Of a stretch of DNA of 64,000 nt, positions 43,201 through 51,700 are shown piece by piece. The position numbers and the translations under genes were made by a program. The notes under the pieces were generated by a model, which had not been told where the DNA came from, did not search any database, and saw nothing but the letters and a program-made list of their open reading frames with translations. Positions within the stretch are counted from its first letter, which is position 1. Each line of letters starts with the position of its first letter. Source of the DNA: Mesorhizobium sp. M1E.F.Ca.ET.045.02.1.1 (GTDB lineage Bacteria > Pseudomonadota > Alphaproteobacteria > Rhizobiales > Rhizobiaceae); contig NZ_CP034447.1 of NCBI RefSeq assembly GCF_003952485.1, forward strand, positions 5,904,501 through 5,968,500, in the 5' to 3' direction.

Positions 43201-43275
43201 AGCCTCGCGATCAATCCCGGTATCGTTCGAAGCTGGTCTTTGAGGAAGGCTGATTGGTTCGACGCTCGACGTCAA
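40228..43275 (-). CDS. Membrane-spanning protein: cytoplasmic domain, four repeats, OmpA peptidoglycan-binding domain
   Basis: 1015 residues. Residues 1-328 are cytoplasmic and helical, with a 185-300 segment (VFLISRSSGLLIAHV, SSMLSAIQDFVKDSF, LVAVIRG) resembling roadblock/longin-like domains. One TM helix spans 329-350. Four periplasmic repeats of ~132 residues (about 356-887, each with QFYITGLRDPLAADPQSLL and WQFYQSLEP) follow. The C-terminal ~120 residues are an OmpA domain (ARFMLTGHSDTTG, SAARAETVRALL, NRRVSV) for peptidoglycan binding. The start is a TTG at 43275 with a poor ribosome binding site; translation may depend on the coiled-coil gene ending eight bases upstream. It ties the cell wall to the GTPase-cyclase pair. 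Confidence 0.88.
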   Translation of the reverse strand: MTSSVEPISLPQRPASNDTGIDREALARLLVEIARNVDPDNHALYEGIPAADHRLERLRQLLVGHEISELSRVTHLLDEPEQLAAAVGSVLPTAAAGASLVQLGEALAPAVERAAQRSIQKNPSALTDILYPVFLPAIRKSIGEKIDQTFQSLNESLRHIFTWHGLKWRFEAWRTGTSFSEVVLKHSLVYRVEHVFLISRSSGLLIAHVTAENATSEDPQLISSMLSAIQDFVKDSFNEKENSGLDTIRFGELRLWSEVGPFATLVAVIRGNPPEELHDVIRDVLLRIHDQSSQALERFDGDTSQLPGVETQLQTCVELQHTDSKEGFPWLVVMAALLILTAAGAWFFLSWQAGQRWQTYLSRLATQPGIVVSKQEIRGGQFYIAGLRDPLAADPQSLLSGTEVDPARVHSNWQFYQSLEPEFVLKRLTASLAPPDSVRLSVVNGRIVAEGEATTTWINRARAAAQQLSAGGPVFDISGVRDVSAEERWQAYVSQLETQPGIIVADQNVRDGQFYITGLRDPLAADPQSLLAATQVDPARVHASWQFYQSLEPQFVLKRLTASLAPPDSVRLSVVNDRIVAAGEATTAWINRARAAAQQLSAGGPVFDISGVRDVSPEERWQAYVSRLETQPGIIVAQQNVRDGQFYITGLRDPLAVDPQSLLSGTQVDPARVHASWQFYQSLEPVFVLKRLTASLYPTDKVRLSIVNDRIVAEGEAPDTWIDRARAAARQLSVGGPEFDISKVRDVSPDARAAEHWQYYVSRLEAQPGIIVAQQTARGGHFYISGLRDPLAADPQALLSGTEVDPARVHSQWQFYQSLDPKFVVKRLTASLSPPKSVRLSIVQGRIVVVGEAPAGWISRAQAAADQLSADGVVLDVSQLRELNLAELNHLREAIQTTDIFFSSGRVVPGPEQTPILDRLADQLKEFAENARKAGVTARFMLTGHSDTTGRETANASISAARAETVRALLNKRGVAPELLLVRGAGTFEPAVPENENSRTGNSTNRRVSVTVNLE
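40615..42210 (-). repeat. Four ~396-bp tandem repeats inside the OmpA-type gene
   Basis: The four coding repeats are alike at DNA level, the first three most closely (for example, the CAGCGACTGCGGGTCGGCGG block recurs in each). The fourth carries three extra codons at its start. They encode the periplasmic spacer region. Confidence 0.8.
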
Positions 43276-43282
43276 CTTCCGA

Positions 43283-43948
43283 TCAACTCACTTTCCAGCC
43301 ACGCTCCGAATTGCCCTTGCTGCCGACGGGATCCTGATTGAGACATTTCGCGACCTCGACAAACAGGCCGGCCAAAAGATTCCGGTCGGTCTTGACGTTG
43401 CTGAGATCGGAAAAGATCTTCTCCATCAGCATTTGAGCGCTTTCATTCTTTTGCTTGATTTCCTCGCGCAGCAATTGGTCGCTTCTGTTCATGCGATCCG
43501 CTATTTCGCGCTCGAGCTCGCTCAATTGATCAGACAAAGCGCGCACCTGCTTTTCAAGCGCCTGATTTTGATCGCGAAGATTGCGGTCGATCTCCTTGTC
43601 GGCCTCGGCCCGCGCATCTTTTTCGTTCCGCAACTGCGTCGCCAGCGAGTCGACCTGCTTCTTGGCATTCGACTCGTAGGTCTCAAGATTGCGCTTGGCC
43701 TCGGATTCGACATCCTTGAACCGCTGCAGGAACCGTTCCTCAAGTTTGGAGAAGCGGCGATCATAGTCCTGCATCTGATTGCCGAACAGCAGATCGCGTA
43801 TCTTGTCGACACCTGGAGCGTCACCGCCGGGCCCGCCGTCGCGCGCTTGGGGAGCCATAAAGTTCAGCCCGTTTCCCTCTGCATTACCTATCAGATTTGC
43901 TTCCGCTTTGCTTGCTGAAGAAGCGGCCGTCGAAGATTCCTTAGCCAT
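43283..43948 (-). CDS. Coiled-coil protein heading the GTPase operon
   Basis: 221 residues. After a low-complexity N-terminus, residues about 60-190 are charged heptad helices (RFSKLEERFLQRFKDVESEAKRNLE and RNEKDARAEADKEIDRNL). A short conserved-looking C-terminus ends LAGLFVEVAKCLNQDP. No signal peptide or membrane helix. The ATG at 43948 follows GGGG at eight bases; a GTG one codon upstream is also possible. First gene of the operon with the OmpA-type protein, GTPase and cyclase, so a scaffold or polar-localisation role is plausible. Confidence 0.8.
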   Translation of the reverse strand: MAKESSTAASSASKAEANLIGNAEGNGLNFMAPQARDGGPGGDAPGVDKIRDLLFGNQMQDYDRRFSKLEERFLQRFKDVESEAKRNLETYESNAKKQVDSLATQLRNEKDARAEADKEIDRNLRDQNQALEKQVRALSDQLSELEREIADRMNRSDQLLREEIKQKNESAQMLMEKIFSDLSNVKTDRNLLAGLFVEVAKCLNQDPVGSKGNSERGWKVS

Positions 43949-44397
43949 CACTATGCCCCAATTGCCCAGTGTAAAACTTAGAAACGCGAAATTATGTCAG
44001 ACAAATACCCGGCCCGCAAGCTGGAATCCTCTTGTCTTAAGCCGATTCAGGCGTCCCTTGTTCCTCTCTTGGACTAGCAACGAATGCACGAGTTCTGATT
44101 GGTGTCTCCCGCGCACCTTTTCGCGAAAGCGGGAATAACCGGATAGTCTAATTGACAATTTTGCGCAATATCCTATTGAATTGAGTAATACACGTTAATT
44201 ATAGATAGTGCTCAAATTAGGTTGCTCAAAGTCTTTAGGCGCATCGCAATTCGATGATCTATCGGCGCACATGCCGTAGCACACCCGGTTGCGATCCCCC
44301 GTTGAGCCAATCTTTCCTCGCCCGATGCGCCGATTGGCTCGCGGAGCTGAAGGCCGCGCGTGAGGACGCCCCCCTGCCCGGCACTGCCTTGGCAGGC
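43949..44397. promoter_or_regulatory. AT-rich intergenic region, probable promoter of the GTPase operon
   Basis: About 450 bases, clearly richer in A/T than the neighbours. On the minus strand TTGAGC and TGTATT are separated by 17 bases (about 44216-44188), a fair sigma70 match, and TTTGAGCA is repeated after 14 bases upstream of it. No gene is supported; the small plus-strand frame at 44254 runs into the methyltransferase fragment. Confidence 0.4.
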
Positions 44398-44753
44398 CTA
44401 CACCTTCCTAAAGAACCCGGACAGAATGTTCGGGCCCGCTTCGCCGGGGCGCAGCCTGATGCCGTCCTCGAATGAGTTCAGCGTCACGCACTCGTAGCCG
44501 TTGTAGGCGAGCAGCGCCACCAGCGAGTCGGGGTCGAAGTGGTGCAGGTGCTCGTTGGGGAGGCGCATGCGCCAGGTGCGGAACCAGGCGTCGCCGTCGG
44601 CGCCGAGCTCACGCCAGCGGCAATAAGGGACGGCGACGGCCAGGTGCCGGGTCTTGAGGCGGCCGAGGAAAGTCAGATCCGGGATGTGCTCGAGCACGTC
44701 GAACATGGCGACGAGATCCCAAGAGCTAAGCAAGCGCCTCTTCCCAACTGACC
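44398..44753 (-). pseudogene. Decayed 3' copy of the 52534 methyltransferase gene
   Basis: About 94 percent identical over roughly 318 bases to the 3' half of the intact gene at 51887-52534, corresponding to residues ~98-215. Upstream of that the homology shows an in-frame TAG and a one-base frameshift, then ends near 44753. It still contains WDLVAMFDVLEHIPDL and YRCRWREL-like text, but has no start. Same orientation as the intact copy, 7.5 kb away. Confidence 0.85.
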
Positions 44754-44781
44754 ATGCTAGCTCAGTTGCGTGTGGCGTTCC

Positions 44782-45846
44782 TCACATCGGAAGATCCGGG
44801 TTGTTCTCGGCAAAGTATTCATGATTGTCAGCGTTATATGTGGCTCTAGGTGGGTTTTCAGCCGCGAGTGTCTTGGCGTCATTTTGGCCATAGACATAAT
44901 CCCTTGTCGCCGCGACGACGCCAAAGTGACTCACTTCGTGTATGATGGTTCCGGATCTCGAATCCGTTCCTTGCAGGGCGGCGTACCAGAACTTGCTACA
45001 GACAAAAATCTTGTAAGGCTGGTCCGGGTAGACATATGCATAGTCGATTGGTTCGCAATCGCTGCCGTGGCATCCAAATGATATCGCCTTGTTTCTGAGA
45101 GCATCCGAAATCTTCGAGAAATTTCCGGCGACCCTTGCGTACAGCCCCGCGGTATGCGCCCCGAACCAGGTCAGATATCTTTGGGAACTGGGTTGCTGGG
45201 CTGGAGGCGTGTTCTGCAAAACCTGCAGGGCAGCCGAGGCTATGTTGCTTGCTTCCGCCAGCGCAGCTCCAAGATCATCCTGTTGAGAACTGTCACACTG
45301 GTCGAATTCGGGCACCGACAGCGGTACCCGCTGTGGAGGAATCCGACCTGACAGAAGCCTGAACGTGGCAGCGTTGCTCACAACTGCCGCCCGTCTCAGG
45401 GCGCCTGGACGGCCGACCAGCAGATCCGCTCCCTCGGTATCATAGGTAACGGCATAGTTCCCTGCTTCATAGATAGCGTAGTACAATGACAGATCGACGG
45501 GCGCCGAAATCGATTGCCCGGGCTCGATATTGATGAAGTCAGCCTCAGTGGGCTCTCCTCGCTTTGCCAAACGGCCTATATACTGAATTGGCTGCGATCC
45601 CCTCGTCACTGAGAACAAGTCCGCGGAGACGCCGTTGATCGGCGTGGTCCAGCTGAGCACCCTGATCGAGCTGCGCGATCGGTTGGTGAGAGTAAAGTCA
45701 ATAATAAGGGGGGTATCGTTTCCATAAGAAGGCAGGCGCGATTGCAGAACTATCTCAATTTCCAGATTCTGCTGCGCAAACGCCAGCGGGATAACGCTAA
45801 AAAAAAACGACAGTATAAGTGCCAATTTCCGAACAATACTTGGCAT
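44782..45846 (-). CDS. Secreted M35-family metallopeptidase (peptidyl-Lys endopeptidase type)
   Basis: 354 residues with a clear signal peptide (1-23, ending AFA). The N-terminal half is a beta-rich propeptide-like domain. The C-terminal half has the aspzincin motif GTIIHEVSHF near residue 300 and the third-ligand segment TRDYVYGQNDAKTLA, then NADNHEYFAENNP, as in Grifola/Aeromonas-type M35 enzymes that cut before lysine. The ATG at 45846 has GGGGGCG upstream. Base composition is lower in GC than the rest of the window. Secreted zinc protease; host or competitor proteins are possible targets. Confidence 0.85.
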   Translation of the reverse strand: MPSIVRKLALILSFFFSVIPLAFAQQNLEIEIVLQSRLPSYGNDTPLIIDFTLTNRSRSSIRVLSWTTPINGVSADLFSVTRGSQPIQYIGRLAKRGEPTEADFINIEPGQSISAPVDLSLYYAIYEAGNYAVTYDTEGADLLVGRPGALRRAAVVSNAATFRLLSGRIPPQRVPLSVPEFDQCDSSQQDDLGAALAEASNIASAALQVLQNTPPAQQPSSQRYLTWFGAHTAGLYARVAGNFSKISDALRNKAISFGCHGSDCEPIDYAYVYPDQPYKIFVCSKFWYAALQGTDSRSGTIIHEVSHFGVVAATRDYVYGQNDAKTLAAENPPRATYNADNHEYFAENNPDLPM

Positions 45847-46118
45847 TTTACGCCCCCATATAACCACGATTAGACGGTGTTGCTGCGTCTACGCGAGTTT
45901 TTAGTTTGCCATAACATACCAGAATCGCCCGCGGCCACCTGGCAATTGGGTATGAATTGCTGCGGGCCGGGGGATTCAAACTTACCGCAAATTCAGAAAT
46001 TCAGGAACACGAAATCATGTCCGTGGCCGCGAACGTCACTGATTTCGACTGACACCTTTTTCGGTGTGGTATAAGATAAACGGGTACTTTCCCATCAAGC
46101 TCCATAGAGGGGGCCATC

Positions 46119-46733
46119 ATGAGCGAGCGTCGGAAAGGCATAATCACTAATTGTTTGAGAAATTTTGCCCTGGTTTTCGGGTTCTGTGTTGCTTTCAGCG
46201 GCACTGCTTCAGCTGATTCATGCGCAGATGCTACTTCCGGTTGGAATCTCGAGAATCCTCCGGCCGAAGATCGCCAGGCAATTCAAGATCTTTTGTCCCG
46301 CTATGCCTGGACGATCGACGAAAGAAATGCGGCCGCGTTCACTGCCCTCTTTGCGGAACCGAAATCGTCTTACTATCAGATTTGCAGTTCAGGCGACAGT
46401 ATCCTCAAGTTGACACTCGACTTTGGCCCGGAGTCGCCAGACGATCTTCTTGAGCAGATGAAAATAATATTAAAGAAAATGAAAACCGATCAACTCCAGA
46501 CCCGGCATCTGGTAACCAACACCTTGTTCGATGTGGTTGACGATAAGACAGTGAATACCAAATCGATAGTCCTGGTCACTCTGCAGGACTCCCACTCTCC
46601 GGCACCGGTTCTTGACTATTCGGCGGATGCCCGGGCCTCCTTTGTGAAGGGCAACGACGGCACGTGGCGATTTCAATCGCTCACAGTCTACGCCGACTAT
46701 GTTGTTGGCTCTGTCGCAGCCAAGAAGCGATGA
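46119..46733 (+). CDS. Secreted SnoaL/NTF2-like protein
   Basis: 204 residues with a signal peptide (about 1-32, ending TASA). The mature part has the SnoaL-like pattern EDRQAIQDLLSRYAWTIDERNAAAFTALFA, followed by alternating strands and WRFQSLTVYADY. This fold serves as a small-ligand pocket or enzyme (dehydratase, isomerase). Ribosome binding site GAGGGGG. It lies between the peptidase and the diheme-like protein, with only 48 bases to the latter, so those two are probably co-transcribed. Confidence 0.72.
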   Translation: MSERRKGIITNCLRNFALVFGFCVAFSGTASADSCADATSGWNLENPPAEDRQAIQDLLSRYAWTIDERNAAAFTALFAEPKSSYYQICSSGDSILKLTLDFGPESPDDLLEQMKIILKKMKTDQLQTRHLVTNTLFDVVDDKTVNTKSIVLVTLQDSHSPAPVLDYSADARASFVKGNDGTWRFQSLTVYADYVVGSVAAKKR

Positions 46734-46781
46734 CGCCTGAAGATCGGCTATGGTTTCACTGGCACGCTCCAGTGGGCTGAA

Positions 46782-48656
46782 ATGCGTGTCGTTGCGCTGA
46801 TCGCCGCTGTCCTCGGCATTGCGTTTCTCCTGTTGTCCGGGGCGATCGGGCTTCGACATTTAGCTTTTGTATCGACGCCGCAAGCCGGTGAGAGGCAAGG
46901 CTCCGATTTCGCTTTCGCTCAGGCTGAATCTGATCGGAGGTCGTTCGCCGACGCCGTTACGCGATGGAACCCCGACATCTTCTGGGCGCCGGCCTCGAAG
47001 AGCACCGACGTCATAACCAGGTCCGGCGATGAAGCGCGGGCGGTGTTCGGTCCTATTCCCGACGGCGATTGCGACAGCCCGCAAATGAAGGTCATTCCGG
47101 TTGAAGTCGACGGCAATGTCGTCGACCTCAAGCCCAATCCGATAAAACCGGGCTCTCCGCTGGAGTTCGAGCACAGGAACGAGAACGGCGAGGTGGTGAA
47201 ATGGACGGCGACATTGCCAAAGTGCGACAAGCCTTCGCTGACCGGCAGCACGACCTACTGTGGGCTGAACTCACGTGTCGTAAGGGTCGTGCGCGGCAAC
47301 GTTGAATGGCTGTTCCTCTGCAGAAAATCCAATATCAGTCAGGAGGTCAGCACCGATCCCTTCTGGACGCGATCGGACCCGAGGTTTTCCGTCTTCGGCA
47401 CCATCGGGTTCAACCGGAAATCCGGAGAAATTGTCTTCTTCGACGGCCGCAAGGACTGGAGCGAGTTCGATTGGTCAAAGCCCTTCGTTCCGCCGGGCGG
47501 GCGCAACTATTCCGATGAAGTCGGAAGGGCTGCGGCGCAGAAAATCTACGATCCCACGTTCCAGATCTCGTGCCATGCATGCCATGACAACAAAAGCCCC
47601 TATGTGATCGATCCGCACATTGAACAGAGCAGGGTCGGTTTCCGTTCAGCCGGCGATTCCAGATCGACCGCCTTCAGCCTGGGAGATTTTCTACCGCATC
47701 GGCCGCGGCTGCCGGGCGCGCCGTTCCGCGTGGTCGGCTCCGGCTACACCGGCACCTACCGCAATGAACTCAGCCAGGCCAGAACGGTCGAAGATCCGAC
47801 GGGCAACTGCACAAGCTGCCATACGCTTACCACACAAGTCACGGGCCGCCGTTTTGCCGCGGACGCAGCGGGGCATGAGCCGACGGTCACGTTGCCAACC
47901 TGGGTTCAATTGCTCGAGTTGCACGAGGAACAGACGGTCTATGGCGAGATAGCCGCACACCGGACGGACTGGGCGGCCGGCAGCGGCGGCATCCATCCCT
48001 GGATGTTGCCGGGTTCCGGCAATGACCTGTCCTCCAGCGCACCGCGACTGAGCTCAGAGGATTGGCGGAAGCTGAGCGACTGTCTATGGGGAGCCGGTGG
48101 CTCCGAGTGCGGCTACCGCCCGCTCTACACTGGCTGCCCGGCGCCAGAGGCGGAGGATGAAGGCTCTTCGCTCGCCGATGCCAAGATCCAGGTTTTGCCT
48201 CCACCGCCCGGAGAGGCGGTTAGAAATCGTGTCCTTCGCGTAAGCTGGACCTTTCGCAACGGCTACGGGGGTGTCCCAGAGCGCGACGATGTCAGGATCA
48301 ATGTGGCAGTCAGCGCGGGCGCGATTCCGGCAAACGGGGATCCGCCGCAAAACGGTGAATATCCGAGCATCGAGGAGGCAAAGGGCACCAGCATCGAGGC
48401 CATCTCCGGTCCAGTCGGCTCAGCCGGCTCCAGCTTGCTGATCGAGAACGTTTCGTTTGCCGGTCACACGAAATGGAGCGATCCGACGCCGTCGATCTCG
48501 CCGCGCACCTTCCAGATCGACCTGCCTGGCGAATGCAACCGACGCACCTTGATCCGCCTGGTGCCCAAACGGTTCTGCTTCGACCAGAGCCAGGCGGCAT
48601 TCAGCGAGGCAGACCATTTGATCTACGCCGATGTTCAGTGCGGCGAGCTTCGATGA
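46782..48656 (+). CDS. Membrane-anchored or secreted protein with two heme-c motifs
   Basis: 624 residues with an N-terminal hydrophobic helix (1-25). Two CxxCH motifs, SCHACH near residue 265 and NCTSCH near 344, are the sites for covalent heme c. Further single cysteines elsewhere suggest disulfides. The C-terminal ~150 residues look beta-rich. I do not recognise the family as a whole; it resembles large soluble cytochrome-c-like proteins. Likely periplasmic or surface redox role. Linked with the preceding SnoaL-like gene. Confidence 0.7.
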   Translation: MRVVALIAAVLGIAFLLLSGAIGLRHLAFVSTPQAGERQGSDFAFAQAESDRRSFADAVTRWNPDIFWAPASKSTDVITRSGDEARAVFGPIPDGDCDSPQMKVIPVEVDGNVVDLKPNPIKPGSPLEFEHRNENGEVVKWTATLPKCDKPSLTGSTTYCGLNSRVVRVVRGNVEWLFLCRKSNISQEVSTDPFWTRSDPRFSVFGTIGFNRKSGEIVFFDGRKDWSEFDWSKPFVPPGGRNYSDEVGRAAAQKIYDPTFQISCHACHDNKSPYVIDPHIEQSRVGFRSAGDSRSTAFSLGDFLPHRPRLPGAPFRVVGSGYTGTYRNELSQARTVEDPTGNCTSCHTLTTQVTGRRFAADAAGHEPTVTLPTWVQLLELHEEQTVYGEIAAHRTDWAAGSGGIHPWMLPGSGNDLSSSAPRLSSEDWRKLSDCLWGAGGSECGYRPLYTGCPAPEAEDEGSSLADAKIQVLPPPPGEAVRNRVLRVSWTFRNGYGGVPERDDVRINVAVSAGAIPANGDPPQNGEYPSIEEAKGTSIEAISGPVGSAGSSLLIENVSFAGHTKWSDPTPSISPRTFQIDLPGECNRRTLIRLVPKRFCFDQSQAAFSEADHLIYADVQCGELR

Positions 48657-48754
48657 TCCACCTTGACGCGATCGAAAGCGGCTGGTGAGCGCCGGGATTT
48701 GCGATAACATGACCGGGCGCTACATGGTCGCCGCACCAAGGAGGGTCCCGGAGC

Positions 48755-51700
48755 TTGACCACGCCGGTTCCATTGGCTAGCCCGATTTTGCCCAGCAGTC
48801 CGGCGAAGTCTGTTGCGGAGCGGCGTTATCTCACCATCCTGTTCTGCGACATGGTGGGGTCGACCGAATATGCCGACCGCCTGGATCCCGAGGATTTCCA
48901 ACGCCTGATCGAGAGCTTTCTGCAGACCTGCAGCAGCGTCGTTCGGCGCCACAAGGGCGTGACCGCCAGCTACATCGGCGACGCCATCCAGGTCTATTTC
49001 GGCTATCCAATAGCCGGCGAGGACGACAGCGAGTTCGCGGTGCTGGCGGCACTCGAGATCATCGATGCGGTGGCCACCATCTCGGCAAAACAGGGATATC
49101 CGCTGCAAGTGAGGTTGGGTATCGCGAGCGGCCAGGTCGTGGTGGGGGAGTTCGTCGGTGCGCCGAGCGGAGTGTCCACCGTCGCCTTCGGCCACGTCGC
49201 GCATCTGGCGGCGCGGCTGCAGGTACTGGCCAAGCCGAATACGATCCTTGTCGACGCGGCGACCTTCGAGGCCGCGAGCGGCGCGATTGATTTCACCACG
49301 TTCGGCAAACATGAGCTGAAGGGATTCGCCGAGCCAGTCCAGGTCTGGCAGGTGCAACGGCAGCGCATGGTCCCGACCCGCTTTGCAAAGCGCGCGCATA
49401 TGACCAAGCTGTGCGGCCGCAACGCCGAATTGCGACTGCTGATGGAGCGCTGGGAGACCGTCGCGCGCGACAGGCGCGGCAATGCGGTATGGGTTTCGGG
49501 AGAGTCGGGGATCGGCAAATCCCGGTTGCTCAACGAAGTCCAGCAGCGCCTGCGCAGCTTTCCGCAACTGACCATGCAATGTTCTCCGACCTTTGAGAAC
49601 AGCACCCTTTATCCATTCCTCGCAGAGTTGCAGAGGATCGCAACGATCGAGGACGCTGACTCGACGGAAGAAAAGCTGCGAAAGCTCAGCAACGCATTGT
49701 CGATCGGTTCGGTGTACAGCGACGTCGCGCTGGCGATCTTCTCGAGCCTGCTCGGCATACCTGCGACCAGGCCGGACAGGCTCGAGGGGATAAGCGCCGA
49801 ACGACAGCGAAACATCGCCGAGCAAGCGCTCATGGATCTGGTCAGTTATCTGGCGCGTACCACCCCGATCCTGATCCTGTTCGAAGATGAGCAATGGGCC
49901 GACGCGACCTCGCGCGAGCTTCTCGACAAAATCGTCGCCAGCCTGGCTTCGACGCCTGCGCTGTTGCTCGTATCGAGCAGGAACAACGCAACCGTTCCAT
50001 GGTTCGACAGGCCGGATGTGCATCACATCAGGCTTGAAGCGCTCGGCCGCGAGGATGCCGAGGCGATTGTCCATGACATCAGTCCGAATGCGCTCGCTGC
50101 CGATGTTTCAGTGGTGCTCGATCGCAGTGAAGGCGTCCCGCTCTACATCGAGGAGCTTGCTCGGAGCGTGGTCGAAACCGGGTTGCGGCTGGACGCGCCT
50201 CAGCCGAAGCGTTCGTCACTTGCGAACAACATTCCAAACTCCCTGCAGTTCTCGCTGCTTGCCCGCCTCGACAGGCTGGGGCCCGCCAAGGAAGTTGCGC
50301 AGATCGCGGCGGCGATCGGCCGCAAATTCGATTTCGACGTCCTGCACGAGATTTGCGATTGGCCCGAAGCGGAGTTGCGCGCCGCAGTTGGCGACCTGAC
50401 GCGCACGGGGCTGATCGTAGCCGAGCGAGGGACGGCCGGCGCGGGCTTTTCGTTCACCCACGTGCTCCTGCAGCAGGCCGCCAGAGGCACGATGCTGCAC
50501 GAACGCGCGCAGCAGGTTCACCAATCGATTGCCGAATGTCTCGAACTGCGCGACCACAACGCAGCCTATCCCGAAGTGCTCGCCGAACATTTCGCCGACG
50601 CAGGTCTGTTCGATCGCGCCGCCGACTACTGGCTGCTGGCAGGGGTGAAGGCGGCTAAGACCTGGGCAAAAGCCGACGCAGTGCGTATTTTCAGGAAGGG
50701 CCTTGAAGCCGCAAAGCTCCTTCCTGAATCCGACGATCGCAGCCGCAGGCTGCTTCGCTTCGAACTGGAGTTGGGCGACGTGCTCTATGCCGCGCAAGGC
50801 TACGTGACGGGCGAAGGCAGCGCCGCATATCAGCGGGCCATAGCACTGAGCGGGAAGCTCGGCGAACCGGAATCGACGATCAGGGCGCTCGACGGGCTTT
50901 TCGGAACCCATTTCAATTCAGGCCAGTTTGGCAAGGCCCTTGCGGCCAGCGATGAGTTAATTCGGGTCGGCGAGCAGGGCGATTACCTGAACGCGCTCGT
51001 CATAGGTTTGCAGTTCAAGGGGATGACTCTGTTCTGTCAGGGCGAGTTGGTGGCGGCCCGGCAATATCTCGAGCACGCTCTCAGCTACAAGGGCAGTGCA
51101 GACAAGGTCGGCAGCGACTTTCCGAGCATGGCCATGATCTATCTTTCGTGGACCTTGCATATTCTGGGATATCGCCATCAAGCGCTGAAACTCTACCGCG
51201 AGGCGGAGGCGACCGTTCGGCAGCAGTCGGCATATCGCCTGGCCGCCTGCCTGGGAAACGGATGCGTGTTGTTCGCCTTCCGCGAAGAGAGCAGTTTGAT
51301 CGCTCGACTGGCGGATGAACTCCTGCCGCTGGCGCAGGAAAACGGCTTCAATCTCTGGGAAAGGGTGGCGCGCTTTTTTGGCGGCCTGGCTGCATCTGAC
51401 CTCGATGACAGTCCGGGGGGAAGCCACATGATGGCATTGACCGAAAGTGATCTTGAAGATCAGGAGGTCGACAAGTCGTGTTATTTAGGTTTACTGGCCA
51501 AGGCTTTCATGAACTCTGGGCAATTCGATATAGCGGCGGAGACCGTTGAGAAAGGTCTGCGCGAGGCCGGAAAGATCGGCGAGCATTACTTTACAGCTGC
51601 CCTGCTTCGCATTCGCGGTGAGATCGAACTTGCAAATGGAGCAGGAGACAGAGCGGCGGAGGCTTCCTTCCGCGAGGCGATTGCCTTTGCGCGGCGGCAG

